The notes: generated by a model not told the origin, from the letters alone. Numbered from the stretch's first letter, positions 1-10,444 are shown. The stretch: DNA of 32,517 nucleotides from Lachnospiraceae bacterium (GCA_020859905.1 JAJBVI010000093.1:1-32517), one strand, 5' to 3'. Translations and numbers: made by a program.

Positions 1-126
1 GCCTTGCGGAATGACGGCATATCCAGCACTATAACTTAAAAAATGATTGAGACGCTACACTAGTAGCCGGTCTGTCTGCCCGACACACGAACTCCTGCCT
101 GATTCGGCGGTCTGAGGAGACTTTAC

Positions 127-2076
127 ATGTTTGATATTCAGGAAGAGTTGAAAAAGCTGCCCGATCATCCGGGCGTCTATCTGATGCATGACGCGAGGGA
201 CGTGATCATCTACATCGGAAAAGCAGTCAGCCTGCGAAACCGTGTGCGGCAGTATTTCCGGCCGGGCCGGAACAAGGGCGTGAAGATCGAAAAGATGGTG
301 ACGCAGATTGCGCGTTTTGAATATATTCTCACGGATTCCGAGCTGGAAGCGCTTGTTTTAGAATGCAATTTAATCAAAGAGCATCGTCCGAAATACAATA
401 CGATGCTGAAGGACGACAAGACTTATCCGTATATCAGGGTGACTCTGGGAGAGGACTATCCCAGAGTCCTCTTTTCGCGTCAGATGAAAAAGGATAAGTC
501 CCGCTACTACGGTCCGTACACCAGCGCGGCGGCCGTGCGGGATACCATTGATCTGCTCCGCCGCCTGTATCAGATCCGGAGCTGCAGCCGTGTCCTGCCG
601 CGGGACATCGGGAAGGAGCGGCCGTGTCTGAATTATCACATGCATCAGTGTACGGCGCCCTGCCGCGGCGGCGTTTCGCCGGAGGAATACCGTGAGAGGG
701 TGCGGGCGGCGACGGATTTCCTAGGCGGCAGGTTTTCTCCTGTGATCCGGGAACTGGAGGACAAGATGGAGGCCGCCGCGGCCGCGCTTGATTTTGAGAA
801 GGCGGCGGAATACAGGGATCTGCTGGGCAGTGTGAAGCAGATTGCGCAGAAACAGAAGGTCACGAGCCCGGACGGCGAGGACCGGGATGTCATCGCCCTG
901 GCGATGGACGACCGGGATGCGGTGGTTCAGGTGTTTTTTGTCCGCCGGGGCAGGCTGATCGGGCGGGAACATTTCCATGTCATGATCGGAGCCGAGGATA
1001 CGCAGAGGGAGGTTATGTCCGCCTTTATCCGCCAGTATTACGCGGGAACGCCATTCATTCCGCGTGAGATTATGCTGCAGACGGAGATCGACGACGCGGA
1101 AATCATGGAACGCTGGCTCTCCGGACGGCGCGGACAGAAGAGTACGATCCGCGTTCCGCGGAAGGGCAGCCGCGAAAAGCTGGTAGAGCTGGCGGCCCGG
1201 AACGCGCAGATGGTTCTGACACAGGACAGGGAGAAGATCCGGCGCGAGGAGGGGCGCACCATCGGAGCGGTTAAAGAGATTGCATCCCTGTTGGATATCG
1301 GGACGGTCCGCCGGATGGAAGCCTACGATATTTCCAATACAAACGGTTTCGAATCGGTGGGATCTATGGTAGTATATGAGAAGGGAAAGCCCTGCCGCAG
1401 TGATTACCGGCGTTTTAAGCTTCGCACGGTGGCCGGACCGGATGACTACGCGTCCATGCGCGAGGTGCTGACGCGCCGTTTTACCCACGGAATGGAGGAG
1501 AGGGAAGAAAACTGCGCAAAGCAGCTGGGGGAGGAGTATGGCAGCTTTACCCGTTTTCCGGATCTGATCCTGATGGACGGAGGAAAAGGTCAGGTCAATG
1601 CCGCGCTTCAGGTGCTGGATGAACTCGGACTGAGCATACCGGTCTGCGGGATGGTGAAGGATGATCATCACAGAACCCGCGGACTGTATTACGGGAATGA
1701 GGAGATACCGATCGATACACATTCAGAGGGTTTCCGGCTGATCACCCGGATCCAGGATGAGGCGCACCGGTTTGCCATTGAATATCACCGCTCCCTGCGG
1801 AGCCGGGAGCAGGTGCATTCCGTGCTGGACGATATCCCGCTCATCGGACCGGCGCGGAGGAAGGCGCTGATGCGGCATTTCCGGTCGCTTGAGGAGATCC
1901 GGGAGGCGGATTTGGAGTCGCTGAGGCAGGTGGATGCCATGAATGAACGCGCTGCCGAGTCGGTCTATCGGTTTTTCCGCGAGAGTTTTACGTCAGAGAG
2001 GGGAGATTATGCAGAAAATCAGTGTACAGCAGTTTGCGGAGAAAATGAGGCTTACCTGCCTGACGCCGGGGATTGA
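127..2076 (+). CDS. uvrC: Excinuclease ABC subunit C (UvrC)
   Basis: 649-aa ORF; N-terminal GIY-YIG motif region ([23 protein letters not shown]), UvrB-binding-like segment ([12 protein letters not shown]), C-terminal RNase H-like and HhH regions ([18 protein letters not shown]). Confidence 0.97.
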   Translation: MFDIQEELKKLPDHPGVYLMHDARDVIIYIGKAVSLRNRVRQYFRPGRNKGVKIEKMVTQIARFEYILTDSELEALVLECNLIKEHRPKYNTMLKDDKTYPYIRVTLGEDYPRVLFSRQMKKDKSRYYGPYTSAAAVRDTIDLLRRLYQIRSCSRVLPRDIGKERPCLNYHMHQCTAPCRGGVSPEEYRERVRAATDFLGGRFSPVIRELEDKMEAAAAALDFEKAAEYRDLLGSVKQIAQKQKVTSPDGEDRDVIALAMDDRDAVVQVFFVRRGRLIGREHFHVMIGAEDTQREVMSAFIRQYYAGTPFIPREIMLQTEIDDAEIMERWLSGRRGQKSTIRVPRKGSREKLVELAARNAQMVLTQDREKIRREEGRTIGAVKEIASLLDIGTVRRMEAYDISNTNGFESVGSMVVYEKGKPCRSDYRRFKLRTVAGPDDYASMREVLTRRFTHGMEEREENCAKQLGEEYGSFTRFPDLILMDGGKGQVNAALQVLDELGLSIPVCGMVKDDHHRTRGLYYGNEEIPIDTHSEGFRLITRIQDEAHRFAIEYHRSLRSREQVHSVLDDIPLIGPARRKALMRHFRSLEEIREADLESLRQVDAMNERAAESVYRFFRESFTSERGDYAENQCTAVCGENEAYLPDAGD

Positions 2077-2935
2077 TCTGTCAGAGCGGTATATCACGAA
2101 ATCGGAGGTCAACCGGCCGGCGCTGGAACTGACCGGGTTTTACGACTGCTTTGCGAAGGAGCGTATCCAGGTGATCGGCAAAGTGGAAGCTGCCTATATG
2201 GAGCATTTGTCAAAGGATATCAGCCTGCATCGGTTTCAGCAGCTCATGGAAATGGATATGCCCTGCCTAGTGCTGTGCCGCGGCTATCAGCTGAAACCGA
2301 AGGGGCTAGAGATTGCTGAGAAGGTGGGCGTTCCCGTTCTGGGGACCAGGAGGGCCACTTCCAATTTTCTGTCGGAGGCGATCCTGTATCTCAGCGGCGA
2401 GCTGGCTCCGGGCATATCGATTCACGGAGTTCTGGTCGATATCTACGGCGAGGGGATCCTGATCATGGGCGAGAGCGGAATCGGAAAGAGTGAGGCGGCG
2501 CTGGAGCTGATCCGCCGCGGACACCGCCTGGTCACGGATGACGTGGTAGAGATCCATAAGCTGAGCGACGATACCCTGATCGGGAAATCGCCGGAGATCA
2601 CCCAATATTTTATAGAGCTGAGGGGCATAGGGATCATTGATGTCAAAACCCTGTTCGGTATCGAGGCGGTGAAGGAAAAGCAGGCCATTGACCTGATCAT
2701 CAGGCTGGAGACGTGGACGAAGGAGCAGGAGTATGACCGCCTCGGACTGGAGGAGCAGTACATGGAGATTCTCGGGACTAAGATCGTCTGTCACTCGGTT
2801 CCCATCCGTCCCGGACGGAACCTGGCAGTGATCTGTGAGGCTGCCGCGGTTAACCACAGACAGAAGAAGATGGGATATAATGCGGCGGAGGAACTGTACA
2901 GACGCGTACAGCGGGATATGATCCGGGCGGAATAA
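2009..2935 (+). CDS. hprK: HPr kinase/phosphorylase
   Basis: Walker [24 protein letters not shown] and signature regions typical of HprK. Track ORF begins at 1943; ATG at 2009 ([12 protein letters not shown]) preceded by agaggggag is the likelier start. Confidence 0.95.
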   Translation: MQKISVQQFAEKMRLTCLTPGIDLSERYITKSEVNRPALELTGFYDCFAKERIQVIGKVEAAYMEHLSKDISLHRFQQLMEMDMPCLVLCRGYQLKPKGLEIAEKVGVPVLGTRRATSNFLSEAILYLSGELAPGISIHGVLVDIYGEGILIMGESGIGKSEAALELIRRGHRLVTDDVVEIHKLSDDTLIGKSPEITQYFIELRGIGIIDVKTLFGIEAVKEKQAIDLIIRLETWTKEQEYDRLGLEEQYMEILGTKIVCHSVPIRPGRNLAVICEAAAVNHRQKKMGYNAAEELYRRVQRDMIRAE

Positions 2936-3021
2936 CGGCTGTACAGACGCCGTGTTTTGTGAGAACAGTCTGCTGCGGAGAGATCCGCATACGGGGCAGA
3001 CAGGATTTGAAAGGAGTATTC

Positions 3022-4443
3022 ATGATGGAAAGAAAGAGTGCATGGGAGAAATACAGTGAGGAGGATGTCCGCAGGGTGTTTGATTTTGCGGAGGAATACC
3101 GGGTGTTTCTGTCTGCCTGCAAGACGGAACGGGAGTGCGTGTCCGAGCTGAAGGCGCGGGCAAAAGCAGCCGGTTTCAGGGATATGGAGGAAGTGATACG
3201 GGAAGGAGCCGCGCTGAAGCCCGGCGACCGCGTGTTCGCGGATAATCAGGGGAAAAACCTTGCCCTGTTTGTGATCGGGAGCAGGCCGTTTGAGGAGGGC
3301 ATGAATATTCTCGGCGCGCATATTGATTCGCCGCGTCTGGATCTGAAGCAGAATCCGCTGTATGAGGATACGGAACTGGTTCTTCTGGATACCCATTATT
3401 ACGGTGGTGTGAAGAAGTACCAGTGGGTGACGCTCCCGCTGGCGCTGCACGGTGTTGTCGCTAAAAAAGACGGAACGGTGGTACAGATTCATGTCGGCGA
3501 GAAGCCGGAGGATCCGGTTTTCGGCATCAGTGACCTGCTGATTCATCTCTCCGGTACGCAGATGGAAAAGAAAGCGTCGAAGGTGATCGAGGGCGAGGAT
3601 CTGAATGTCCTGGCCGGCAGCATACCGTTGAGGAACTCTGCGAAGGACGATGAGCAGGCAGATGCGCAGGCAAAGGAAGAAAAGAAAAAGGTCCGGGCGA
3701 ATATCCTCCGGATCCTGAAAGAGCAGTATGATATCGAGGAGGAGGATTTCCTCTCCGCGGAGCTGGAGGTAGTCCCCGCGGGAACGGCGCGGGATTACGG
3801 GTTTGACCGCAGCATGATCATGGGATACGGCCACGACGACCGCGTCTGCGCCTATCCGTCCTTTGCCGCCATGCTGGAGACAGAGACACCGGAGCGCACG
3901 TGCGCATGCCTGCTGGTGGATAAGGAGGAGATCGGCAGTGTCGGCGCGACCGGCATGCAGTCCCGCTTTTTCGAAAATATCACGGCGGAGGTTATGCGTG
4001 CCCGCGGTGTTTACGATGAGCTGAGGCTGCGGCGCACCCTGCAGAATTCCCGGGCGCTTTCCTCCGATGTCAGCGCGGCCTATGACCCGAACTATCCGTC
4101 GGTAATGGAAAAGAACAATGCCGCATATTTTGGTAAGGGACTTGTCTTTAATAAGTACACAGGAGCCCGCGGCAAATCCGGCTCCAATGATGCCGGCGCC
4201 GAGTATGTGGCGCGCATTCGCCGCATTATGGATGACGGCAATGTAAGCTTCCAGACTGCCGAACTCGGGAAAGTGGACGCGGGCGGCGGCGGCACCATCG
4301 CGTACATACTCGGGAATTATAACATGCAGGTAATCGACAGCGGCGTGGCTGTCCTGAATATGCACGCGCCGTGGGAGATCATCAGCAAGGCGGATCTGTA
4401 TGAAGCGAAGCGCGGCTATGAGGAGTTCCTGAAGGATGCCTGA
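3022..4443 (+). CDS. M18 family aminopeptidase
   Basis: GAHIDSPRLDLK, DKEEIGSVGATG, DAGGGGTIAY motifs; RBS gaaaggag before ATG 3022 (track ORF starts 2959). Confidence 0.93.
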   Translation: MMERKSAWEKYSEEDVRRVFDFAEEYRVFLSACKTERECVSELKARAKAAGFRDMEEVIREGAALKPGDRVFADNQGKNLALFVIGSRPFEEGMNILGAHIDSPRLDLKQNPLYEDTELVLLDTHYYGGVKKYQWVTLPLALHGVVAKKDGTVVQIHVGEKPEDPVFGISDLLIHLSGTQMEKKASKVIEGEDLNVLAGSIPLRNSAKDDEQADAQAKEEKKKVRANILRILKEQYDIEEEDFLSAELEVVPAGTARDYGFDRSMIMGYGHDDRVCAYPSFAAMLETETPERTCACLLVDKEEIGSVGATGMQSRFFENITAEVMRARGVYDELRLRRTLQNSRALSSDVSAAYDPNYPSVMEKNNAAYFGKGLVFNKYTGARGKSGSNDAGAEYVARIRRIMDDGNVSFQTAELGKVDAGGGGTIAYILGNYNMQVIDSGVAVLNMHAPWEIISKADLYEAKRGYEEFLKDA

Positions 4444-4454
4444 GCCGGCGCGGC

Positions 4455-4475
4455 AAAAAGCCCGAAGCGGGTTTT
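4455..4475 (+). terminator. Intrinsic-terminator-like hairpin after aminopeptidase gene
   Basis: AAAGCCCG-aag-CGGGTTTT immediately downstream of the stop codon. Confidence 0.6.
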
Positions 4476-4480
4476 CGGAT

Positions 4481-4570
4481 GCACAGGGGACGCGTAAGGG
4501 AGTTTTGCAGCTTGCGCTGCACGCGCCCCGCGCGGCGGGTATGAGGCAAAAGCTGCCTCCTGCTCGATTT
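4481..4570 (+). repeat. Rep-B copy 1 (structured dispersed repeat)
   Basis: gcacaggggacgcgtaaggg...acgcgccccgcgcggcgggtatgaggcaaaagctgcctcctgctcga; shares sequence and fold with 10282, 18664 and 31292. Confidence 0.85.
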
Positions 4571-4608
4571 TGTATAATCGGCAGTGAACGGACGGAAAGG
4601 AATGGCGG

Positions 4609-5517
4609 ATGAGTGCGTGTATCTATGAGGAGCTATGCCGGATTGCGGGAGAGGAATATGTGCTGCGTGACGAACCCATGAGCCGCCATACGACATTTCG
4701 GGTCGGCGGTCCGGCGGCGTATTATGTGACGCCGGACCGGGAGAGCCTGCCGGGGGTGACGGCATTCTGCCGGGAGCATGAGATTCCCTGTCTGGTGATC
4801 GGAAACGGCAGCAATCTCCTGTGCGGCGACGGCGGCGTGGAGGGCGTTGTCGTTGAGATAGGAAAACGGATGTCTGAGGTTCGGGTCGACGGCGCCTGCG
4901 TGACAGCGGAGGCGGGGGCTCTTCTTTCCGCGATTGCGGCGAAAGCCGCGGCGGAGGGGCTGGCCGGCTTTGAGTTCGCAGCGGGGATTCCCGGAAGCAT
5001 CGGGGGAGCCGCGGTGATGAACGCCGGGGCCTACGGAGGAGAGATGTGTGATGTTCTGACGGAGGCGACAGTCCTGACGGAGAACGGAGAGATTTGCACG
5101 CTGCCCGCGGAGGAATTGCAGCTTTCTTATCGGCACAGCGTTATCCCGGAAAAGCATTATATTGTCCTGCGCCTTTCTCTGACGCTGCGGAGAGGCAGCC
5201 GGGAGGACATTCTGGCACGCATGGCTGCGCTGAGGGAAAAGCGGGTTTCAAAACAGCCCCTGGAATATCCGAGCGCGGGCAGCACCTTTAAGCGGCCGGA
5301 AGGCCATTTCGCCGGAAAGCTGATTGAGGATGCCGGGCTGAAGGGATATTCGCGCGGCGGAGCGCAGGTCTCGGAAAAGCACTGCGGATTTGTGATCAAC
5401 CGCGGCAATGCCACGGCGGAGGACATCCGCAGTCTGATGCTCCATGTGCAGCGGACGGTCAGGGAAAAATGCGGCGTTGAACTGGAACCCGAAGTGAAGT
5501 TTATCGGGAAAAGCTGA
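4609..5517 (+). CDS. murB: UDP-N-acetylmuramate dehydrogenase
   Basis: FRVGGPAAYYV, IGNGSNLL, GIPGSIGGAAVMNAGAYGGE, YPSAGSTFKRP motifs. Confidence 0.97.
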   Translation: MSACIYEELCRIAGEEYVLRDEPMSRHTTFRVGGPAAYYVTPDRESLPGVTAFCREHEIPCLVIGNGSNLLCGDGGVEGVVVEIGKRMSEVRVDGACVTAEAGALLSAIAAKAAAEGLAGFEFAAGIPGSIGGAAVMNAGAYGGEMCDVLTEATVLTENGEICTLPAEELQLSYRHSVIPEKHYIVLRLSLTLRRGSREDILARMAALREKRVSKQPLEYPSAGSTFKRPEGHFAGKLIEDAGLKGYSRGGAQVSEKHCGFVINRGNATAEDIRSLMLHVQRTVREKCGVELEPEVKFIGKS

Positions 5518-5529
5518 GGATTTCAGTAA

Positions 5530-5603
5530 GGAACTGCTGGAAAATAACTTGTGCAGATTGTGCCGGATAATGCGTGAAGCACAGGTTATTTTCCAACAGT
5601 TCC
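5530..5603. repeat. 74-nt imperfect inverted repeat (MITE-like or strong RNA hairpin)
   Basis: GGAACTGCTGGAAAATAACTTGTGC (5530-5554) versus GCACAGGTTATTTTCCAACAGTTCC (5579-5603): 23/25 complementary, 24-nt loop. Confidence 0.8.
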
Positions 5604-5644
5604 TGACAGCGTCTGAAATTGAGAGACGAAAGGGCGGGACCGGC

Positions 5645-6745
5645 ATGTCGTTTTCCGGTGATATTAAAAATGAGATTGCGCGGCAGCTTCCGGACGAATA
5701 CCATTGCCTGCTTGCGGAGATCGCTGCCGTGATCCGGTACGCGGGAACGCTATCGGGCGATGCCGGGCAGGGGCGGATCATGGTAGAAACCGAGAACGTG
5801 ACGCTTGCGAAGAAATATCTGCGTCTGATCAAAAAGGCATTTGAGATCCCGGTTGATCTGAACATAAAGAATTATCCGTCCGGGAAGAGCCATCTGTACC
5901 GGATCGTGTTGTCCTCCGAGGATGAAAAAACGCCAGTTCCGCACGCATCGCCAGCCGATGCAGACAGATCCCGCGCCGCGTCTCCCGAGGATGAGAAAAC
6001 GCCGGTTCCGTACACGGGGCAAACGGCGGATCCGGAACGGCAGCCGGCCATGGGGGATGCCGGGCGGGAGGAATTTTTCTCGAACATCGATGCGGGGGAC
6101 AGGTTTTCCCGCGTCTGGATGGAGACGGCGGACTGGGTAAGACCCGGTTTCCGCGAGTGCCTGCTGGAATATCCCTGCTGCCGCCGGGCGTTTATACGGG
6201 GCGCTTTCCTGACGGCCGGTTCCATGAGCAATCCCGGGAAATCCTACCATTTTGAGATTGTCTGCCGGGATCGGCGGGGGGCGGAGGAACTCTGCCGGGT
6301 CATAGAGACATTTGAGATCCGGCCGAAGATCATAGAGAGAAAACATAAATATGTGGTATATCTGAAGGACAGTGAGTCTATTGTGGATATCCTGAATGTG
6401 ATGAGCGCCGCGAACGCGCTGATGCGTCTGGAAAACATACGGATCATCAAGGATATGAAAAACAGTGCGAACCGGCAGTATAACTGCGACTCCGCGAATA
6501 TCAATAAAATGGTGCTTACCGCGACGCGGCAGCTGGAGGATATCCGGCTGATTGAGCGGAATCTGGGGCTTGACCGGCTGACGCCGGCACTGCGGGAGAT
6601 GGCGGTTGTGCGGCTGGAGCATCCGGAGGAGTCCTTAAAGGAGCTGGGGGTCTACCTGGATCCGCCGGTCGGAAAGTCGGGTGTGAACCACCGCCTGAAA
6701 AAACTGGGGGAGATCGCGGAAGCACTGAGACAGGAGGATGCATGA
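5645..6745 (+). CDS. whiA: WhiA-family sporulation/division regulator with unusual internal insertion
   Basis: MSFSGDIKNEIARQL start, CCRRAFIRGAFLTAGSMSNPGKSYHFEIVC, C-terminal HTH (LGVYLDPPVGKSGVNHRLKKL). Start 5645 preferred over track start 5549, which lies inside the inverted repeat. Confidence 0.94.
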   Translation: MSFSGDIKNEIARQLPDEYHCLLAEIAAVIRYAGTLSGDAGQGRIMVETENVTLAKKYLRLIKKAFEIPVDLNIKNYPSGKSHLYRIVLSSEDEKTPVPHASPADADRSRAASPEDEKTPVPYTGQTADPERQPAMGDAGREEFFSNIDAGDRFSRVWMETADWVRPGFRECLLEYPCCRRAFIRGAFLTAGSMSNPGKSYHFEIVCRDRRGAEELCRVIETFEIRPKIIERKHKYVVYLKDSESIVDILNVMSAANALMRLENIRIIKDMKNSANRQYNCDSANINKMVLTATRQLEDIRLIERNLGLDRLTPALREMAVVRLEHPEESLKELGVYLDPPVGKSGVNHRLKKLGEIAEALRQEDA

Positions 6746-6746
6746 C

Positions 6747-7646
6747 ATGGAGAGAAAAAAATTATTTTTTATCTATAATCCGCAGTCCGGGAAAGGGCTG
6801 ATCCGGGTTCATCTTGTAGATATCCTGGACGTTTTTGTGAAAGCCGGTTACGAGGTGACGGTTTATCCAACTCAGGGAAAAGGCGACGCGACGCGGGTGA
6901 TTTCGGCCTGTGCAGACGAGTATGACCGGATCGTCTGCAGCGGCGGGGACGGCACGCTGGATGAAGTGGTTACCGGGATGATACAGGGGGATTCGCTGAC
7001 ACCGCTCGGCTATATTCCGGCGGGTACGACCAATGATTTTGCCCAGTCCTTAAAGATACCGGGGAATATGGCGGAGGCGGCAGAGATCGCCGCGCACGGT
7101 AATCTGATTCCCTGTGATGTGGGGGAATTCAACGACGACGCTTTTATCTATGTGGCCGCATGCGGGATTTTTACCGGCGCGTCCTATCAGACGAACCAGA
7201 GGCTGAAACACATTCTCGGGCACGCGGCTTATGTGATTGAGGGAGCCAGGCAGCTCACGGACATACAGACACAGACCTACTCCCTTGAGATTCAGGCGAA
7301 CGGCGAGACGGTGCGGGGGAATTTTGTCTACGGCATGGTGTCCAATTCGCTCTCTGTCGGCGGGATGAAAAATCTGGTCGGAAAGGATGTGGAGCTGGAT
7401 GACGGCCTGTTTGAGGTGAAATTCATCCGCATGCCGCAGAACCCGCTTCAGATCAATGAGATCATGCAGCATCTGTTCCGGCCGCGGGACTGCGATACGC
7501 CTTATATTTATTCCTGCAAGTCGGATCAGGTCGAGATACATTGCGAGGTTCCCGTGCCCTGGACGCTGGACGGGGAGTTCGGCGGGGAGCATAAGGATGT
7601 GCGGATCATCAATCATTACAGGAGAATTACCTTTATGGTAGAGTAA
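6747..7646 (+). CDS. Diacylglycerol kinase / YegS-like lipid kinase
   Basis: FIYNPQSGKG, CSGGDGTLDEVVTGM, GYIPAGTTNDFA motifs. Confidence 0.94.
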   Translation: MERKKLFFIYNPQSGKGLIRVHLVDILDVFVKAGYEVTVYPTQGKGDATRVISACADEYDRIVCSGGDGTLDEVVTGMIQGDSLTPLGYIPAGTTNDFAQSLKIPGNMAEAAEIAAHGNLIPCDVGEFNDDAFIYVAACGIFTGASYQTNQRLKHILGHAAYVIEGARQLTDIQTQTYSLEIQANGETVRGNFVYGMVSNSLSVGGMKNLVGKDVELDDGLFEVKFIRMPQNPLQINEIMQHLFRPRDCDTPYIYSCKSDQVEIHCEVPVPWTLDGEFGGEHKDVRIINHYRRITFMVE

Positions 7647-7666
7647 ACGGAAATGACTGCTGCGGC

Positions 7667-7712
7667 CTTTATAGATGTTGGTGTGCTGCGGCAGCAGCGC
7701 ATGGGAATTTAT
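7667..7712 (+). repeat. Rep-A copy 1
   Basis: ctttatagatgttggtgtgctgcggcagcagcgcatgggaatttata. Confidence 0.8.
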
Positions 7713-7862
7713 AACGGAACAGAAACGATTTTGTTGTGACATATAACAAAAATTCCTTTAACGGCGGATATTTTTTGTAAAAAAGAGCAAAATTTTATTT
7801 TAGCCCTTGCAATTTCCGGGAAATTGTACTATGTTAATTGCATAATATAAGTGAGACAGAAC

Positions 7863-7896
7863 AAGGGCGTTCCGGTTTTTGGAATGCCCTTTTTTC
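7863..7896 (+). terminator. Leader terminator/attenuator-like hairpin upstream of glnN
   Basis: AGGGCGTTCC-ggttttt-GGAATGCCCT followed by TTTTT, ~145 nt upstream of the glnN start and just after a -10-like cataatata (~7841-7849). Confidence 0.6.
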
Positions 7897-8038
7897 TATG
7901 CGCAATGCTGTGTAAGGCACCAGGCAGCCTGTGCGGCGAGTGCGGGGGAACATCTCCCGCCTGACCGGCATCACTTTGTTTACCTGAGTACTTTTAAGGG
8001 GATATATTTGAAAACCGGAAGAAAGAGAGGAAACGAAA

Positions 8039-10153
8039 ATGAGTGAGTATTTCAATGTATCTGAAATCTTTGGCGAGTACGTGTTTAACGACACCGCGAT
8101 GCGGGAACGTCTGCCGAAGAAAGCGTACCAGAAGCTCCGCGAGGCTATGGAGGATGGTACGGAATTAGACCCCGCCACTGCGGATATCATTGCCCACGAG
8201 ATGAAGGAGTGGGCCATCGAGCAGGGCGCGACCCATTATACACACTGGTTCCAGCCGCTGACCGGCGTCACCGCTGAGAAGCATGACTCCTTTATCACGT
8301 CCCCGGACGCGGGCGGCAATGTTCTGATGAGTTTTTCCGGCAAGGAGCTGATCAAGGGCGAGCCGGATGCGTCGTCCTTCCCCTCCGGCGGCCTGCGCGC
8401 CACCTGTGAGGCGAGAGGCTATACGGCATGGGACTGCACGTCCTACGCCTTTGTGAGACATGACGCCGCGGGCGCGACGCTCTGCATTCCCACCGCGTTC
8501 TGTTCCTACACCGGTGAGGCGCTGGATCAGAAGACGCCGCTGCTGCGTTCCATGCAGGCGATCAGCGAACAGGCGGTACGTCTGCTCAGGTTATTCGGAA
8601 ATACTACTTCGAAAAAGATCATTCCTTCCGTCGGTCCGGAGCAGGAGTACTTCCTGGTTGACCGTGAGAAATATTTAAAGAGAAAAGACCTGATCTACAC
8701 CGGCCGTACCCTGTTCGGTTCCATGCCGGCAAAAGGGCAGGAGATGGACGACCATTATTTCGGGGCGATCCGTCCGCGCATCGCCGCTTTTATGAAGGAT
8801 GTGAACGAGGAGCTGTGGAAGCTGGGTGTTCCGGCCAAGACACAGCACAACGAGGTTGCCCCGGCGCAGCATGAGCTGGCGCCGATCTATGAGACCTGCA
8901 ACCTTGCCGTCGATCACAACCATATGGTGATGGAGGTGCTGAAGAAAAAAGCGAATGAGCACGGACTTCAGTGTCTGCTGCATGAGAAACCCTTCGCGGG
9001 CGTCAATGGTTCCGGCAAGCACAACAACTGGTCTATCACGACGGACGACGGCATCAATCTGCTCGATCCGGGCGACACGCCGCATGAGAACCTGCAGTTC
9101 CTGCTGGTGCTGACCTGTATCCTGAAAGCGGTTGACCGTCATGCGGATCTGCTGCGCGAGTCCGCTTCCGATGTCGGCAATGACCACAGGCTCGGAGCGA
9201 ATGAGGCGCCGCCGGCGATTATCTCCATCTTCCTCGGGAACCAGCTGGACGATGTGATCAACCAGCTCACCAGCACCGGTACGGCGACGCATTCCCTCGA
9301 GGGCGAGGTGCTGCACACCGGCGTGGATACGCTGCCTGATTTCATGAAGGACGCGACTGACCGGAACCGTACGTCGCCGTTCGCTTTTACCGGAAACAAG
9401 TTTGAGTTCCGTATGGTCGGCTCCCAGGATTCCATCTCCCAGCCGAACGTGGTGCTGAACACCATTGTGGCTGAGGCTTTCCAGGAGGCCTGTGACGAGC
9501 TGGAGGCGGCCGACAACTTCGAGAAAGCGCTGCATGACCTGATCAAGCGGCAGGCGATCGAACACCAGCGGATCATCTTCAACGGCGACGGTTATGCGCA
9601 GGCATGGGTTGAGGAGGCGGAGCGCAGAGGTCTTCCGAATATCACCAACATGGTGGATGCGATCGGCGCCCTGACGACACAGAAAGCGTTTGACCTGTTT
9701 GAAAAATTCAGCGTATTCACCGAGGCTGAGCTGAGATCCCGCGCGGAGGTTCTCTATGAGAACTATGCGAAATCCATCAATATCGAAGCGAGAGCCATGA
9801 TCAATATCTCACATAAGACACTGCTTCCCGCAGTGATCAAATACATAACCTCGCTGGCGGATTCCATCAACTCCGTGAAGGCTGCCTGCGACTGTGAGTT
9901 CAGCGTACAGGCAGAGCTGCTCACCGAGAGTTCCGCTCTGCTGTCCGACGCGAAGGTGGCGCTTGCCAGACTGGAGGAAGTGACGGACAGGGGGCTTGCC
10001 ATGGAAGAGGGCAAGGCGCAGGCCGAGTATTACAGAGACGAAGTGAGAGCCGCCATGGCCGAGCTGCGTGAGCCAATCGATAAGCTGGAGATTATCGTGG
10101 ACAAGAAAATGTGGCCGATGCCTTCTTACGGCGATCTGCTGTTTGAAGTTTAG
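8039..10153 (+). CDS. glnN: Glutamine synthetase type III
   Basis: 704-aa ORF; THYTHWFQPLTG, EKHDSFI, GPEQEYFLVD, FAGVNGSGKHNNWS, GSQDSISQPN motifs of GSIII. Confidence 0.97.
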   Translation: MSEYFNVSEIFGEYVFNDTAMRERLPKKAYQKLREAMEDGTELDPATADIIAHEMKEWAIEQGATHYTHWFQPLTGVTAEKHDSFITSPDAGGNVLMSFSGKELIKGEPDASSFPSGGLRATCEARGYTAWDCTSYAFVRHDAAGATLCIPTAFCSYTGEALDQKTPLLRSMQAISEQAVRLLRLFGNTTSKKIIPSVGPEQEYFLVDREKYLKRKDLIYTGRTLFGSMPAKGQEMDDHYFGAIRPRIAAFMKDVNEELWKLGVPAKTQHNEVAPAQHELAPIYETCNLAVDHNHMVMEVLKKKANEHGLQCLLHEKPFAGVNGSGKHNNWSITTDDGINLLDPGDTPHENLQFLLVLTCILKAVDRHADLLRESASDVGNDHRLGANEAPPAIISIFLGNQLDDVINQLTSTGTATHSLEGEVLHTGVDTLPDFMKDATDRNRTSPFAFTGNKFEFRMVGSQDSISQPNVVLNTIVAEAFQEACDELEAADNFEKALHDLIKRQAIEHQRIIFNGDGYAQAWVEEAERRGLPNITNMVDAIGALTTQKAFDLFEKFSVFTEAELRSRAEVLYENYAKSINIEARAMINISHKTLLPAVIKYITSLADSINSVKAACDCEFSVQAELLTESSALLSDAKVALARLEEVTDRGLAMEEGKAQAEYYRDEVRAAMAELREPIDKLEIIVDKKMWPMPSYGDLLFEV

Positions 10154-10242
10154 TCTGTCGGAGCCGGCACACCAGGCGGCGGACACGGGCTGAAAGCATC
10201 ATGGATAAAGGTAACTATCTAATCCCCTTAGTTAGTATACAT

Positions 10243-10280
10243 CACGAAAAGACCGGAGAGAGATCTCCGGTCTTTTCGTG
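10243..10280. terminator. Strong hairpin terminator after glnN
   Basis: CACGAAAAGACCGGAGA-gaga-TCTCCGGTCTTTTCGTG, 17-bp perfect stem. Confidence 0.85.
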
Positions 10281-10281
10281 G

Positions 10282-10369
10282 TGCGCAGGGGTGCGAGAGG
10301 AATATGACAGCTGAGATGTCCGCACCCCGCGCGGCGAGTATGAGGCAAAAGCTGCCTCCTGATCGATTC
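10282..10369 (+). repeat. Rep-B copy 2
   Basis: gcgcaggggtgcgagaggaatatgacagctgagatgtccgcaccccgcgcggcgagtatgaggcaaaagctgcctcctgatcgatt; divergent stem arms retain complementarity. Confidence 0.85.
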
Positions 10370-10444
10370 GGTTCGGGAATAAAAGTGAATGCCGCTGCAG
10401 GAATATAAGAAAACGCACAGGCGCTGCTGTCGGAAAAATCAGTC

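Noticed and set aside
721-1722. 333-aa minus-strand ORF antisense to uvrC
   Set aside because: Shadow of uvrC, no coherent protein features.
2791-4365. 524-aa minus-strand ORF antisense to the M18 aminopeptidase
   Set aside because: Same reasoning; sense strand has clear conserved motifs.
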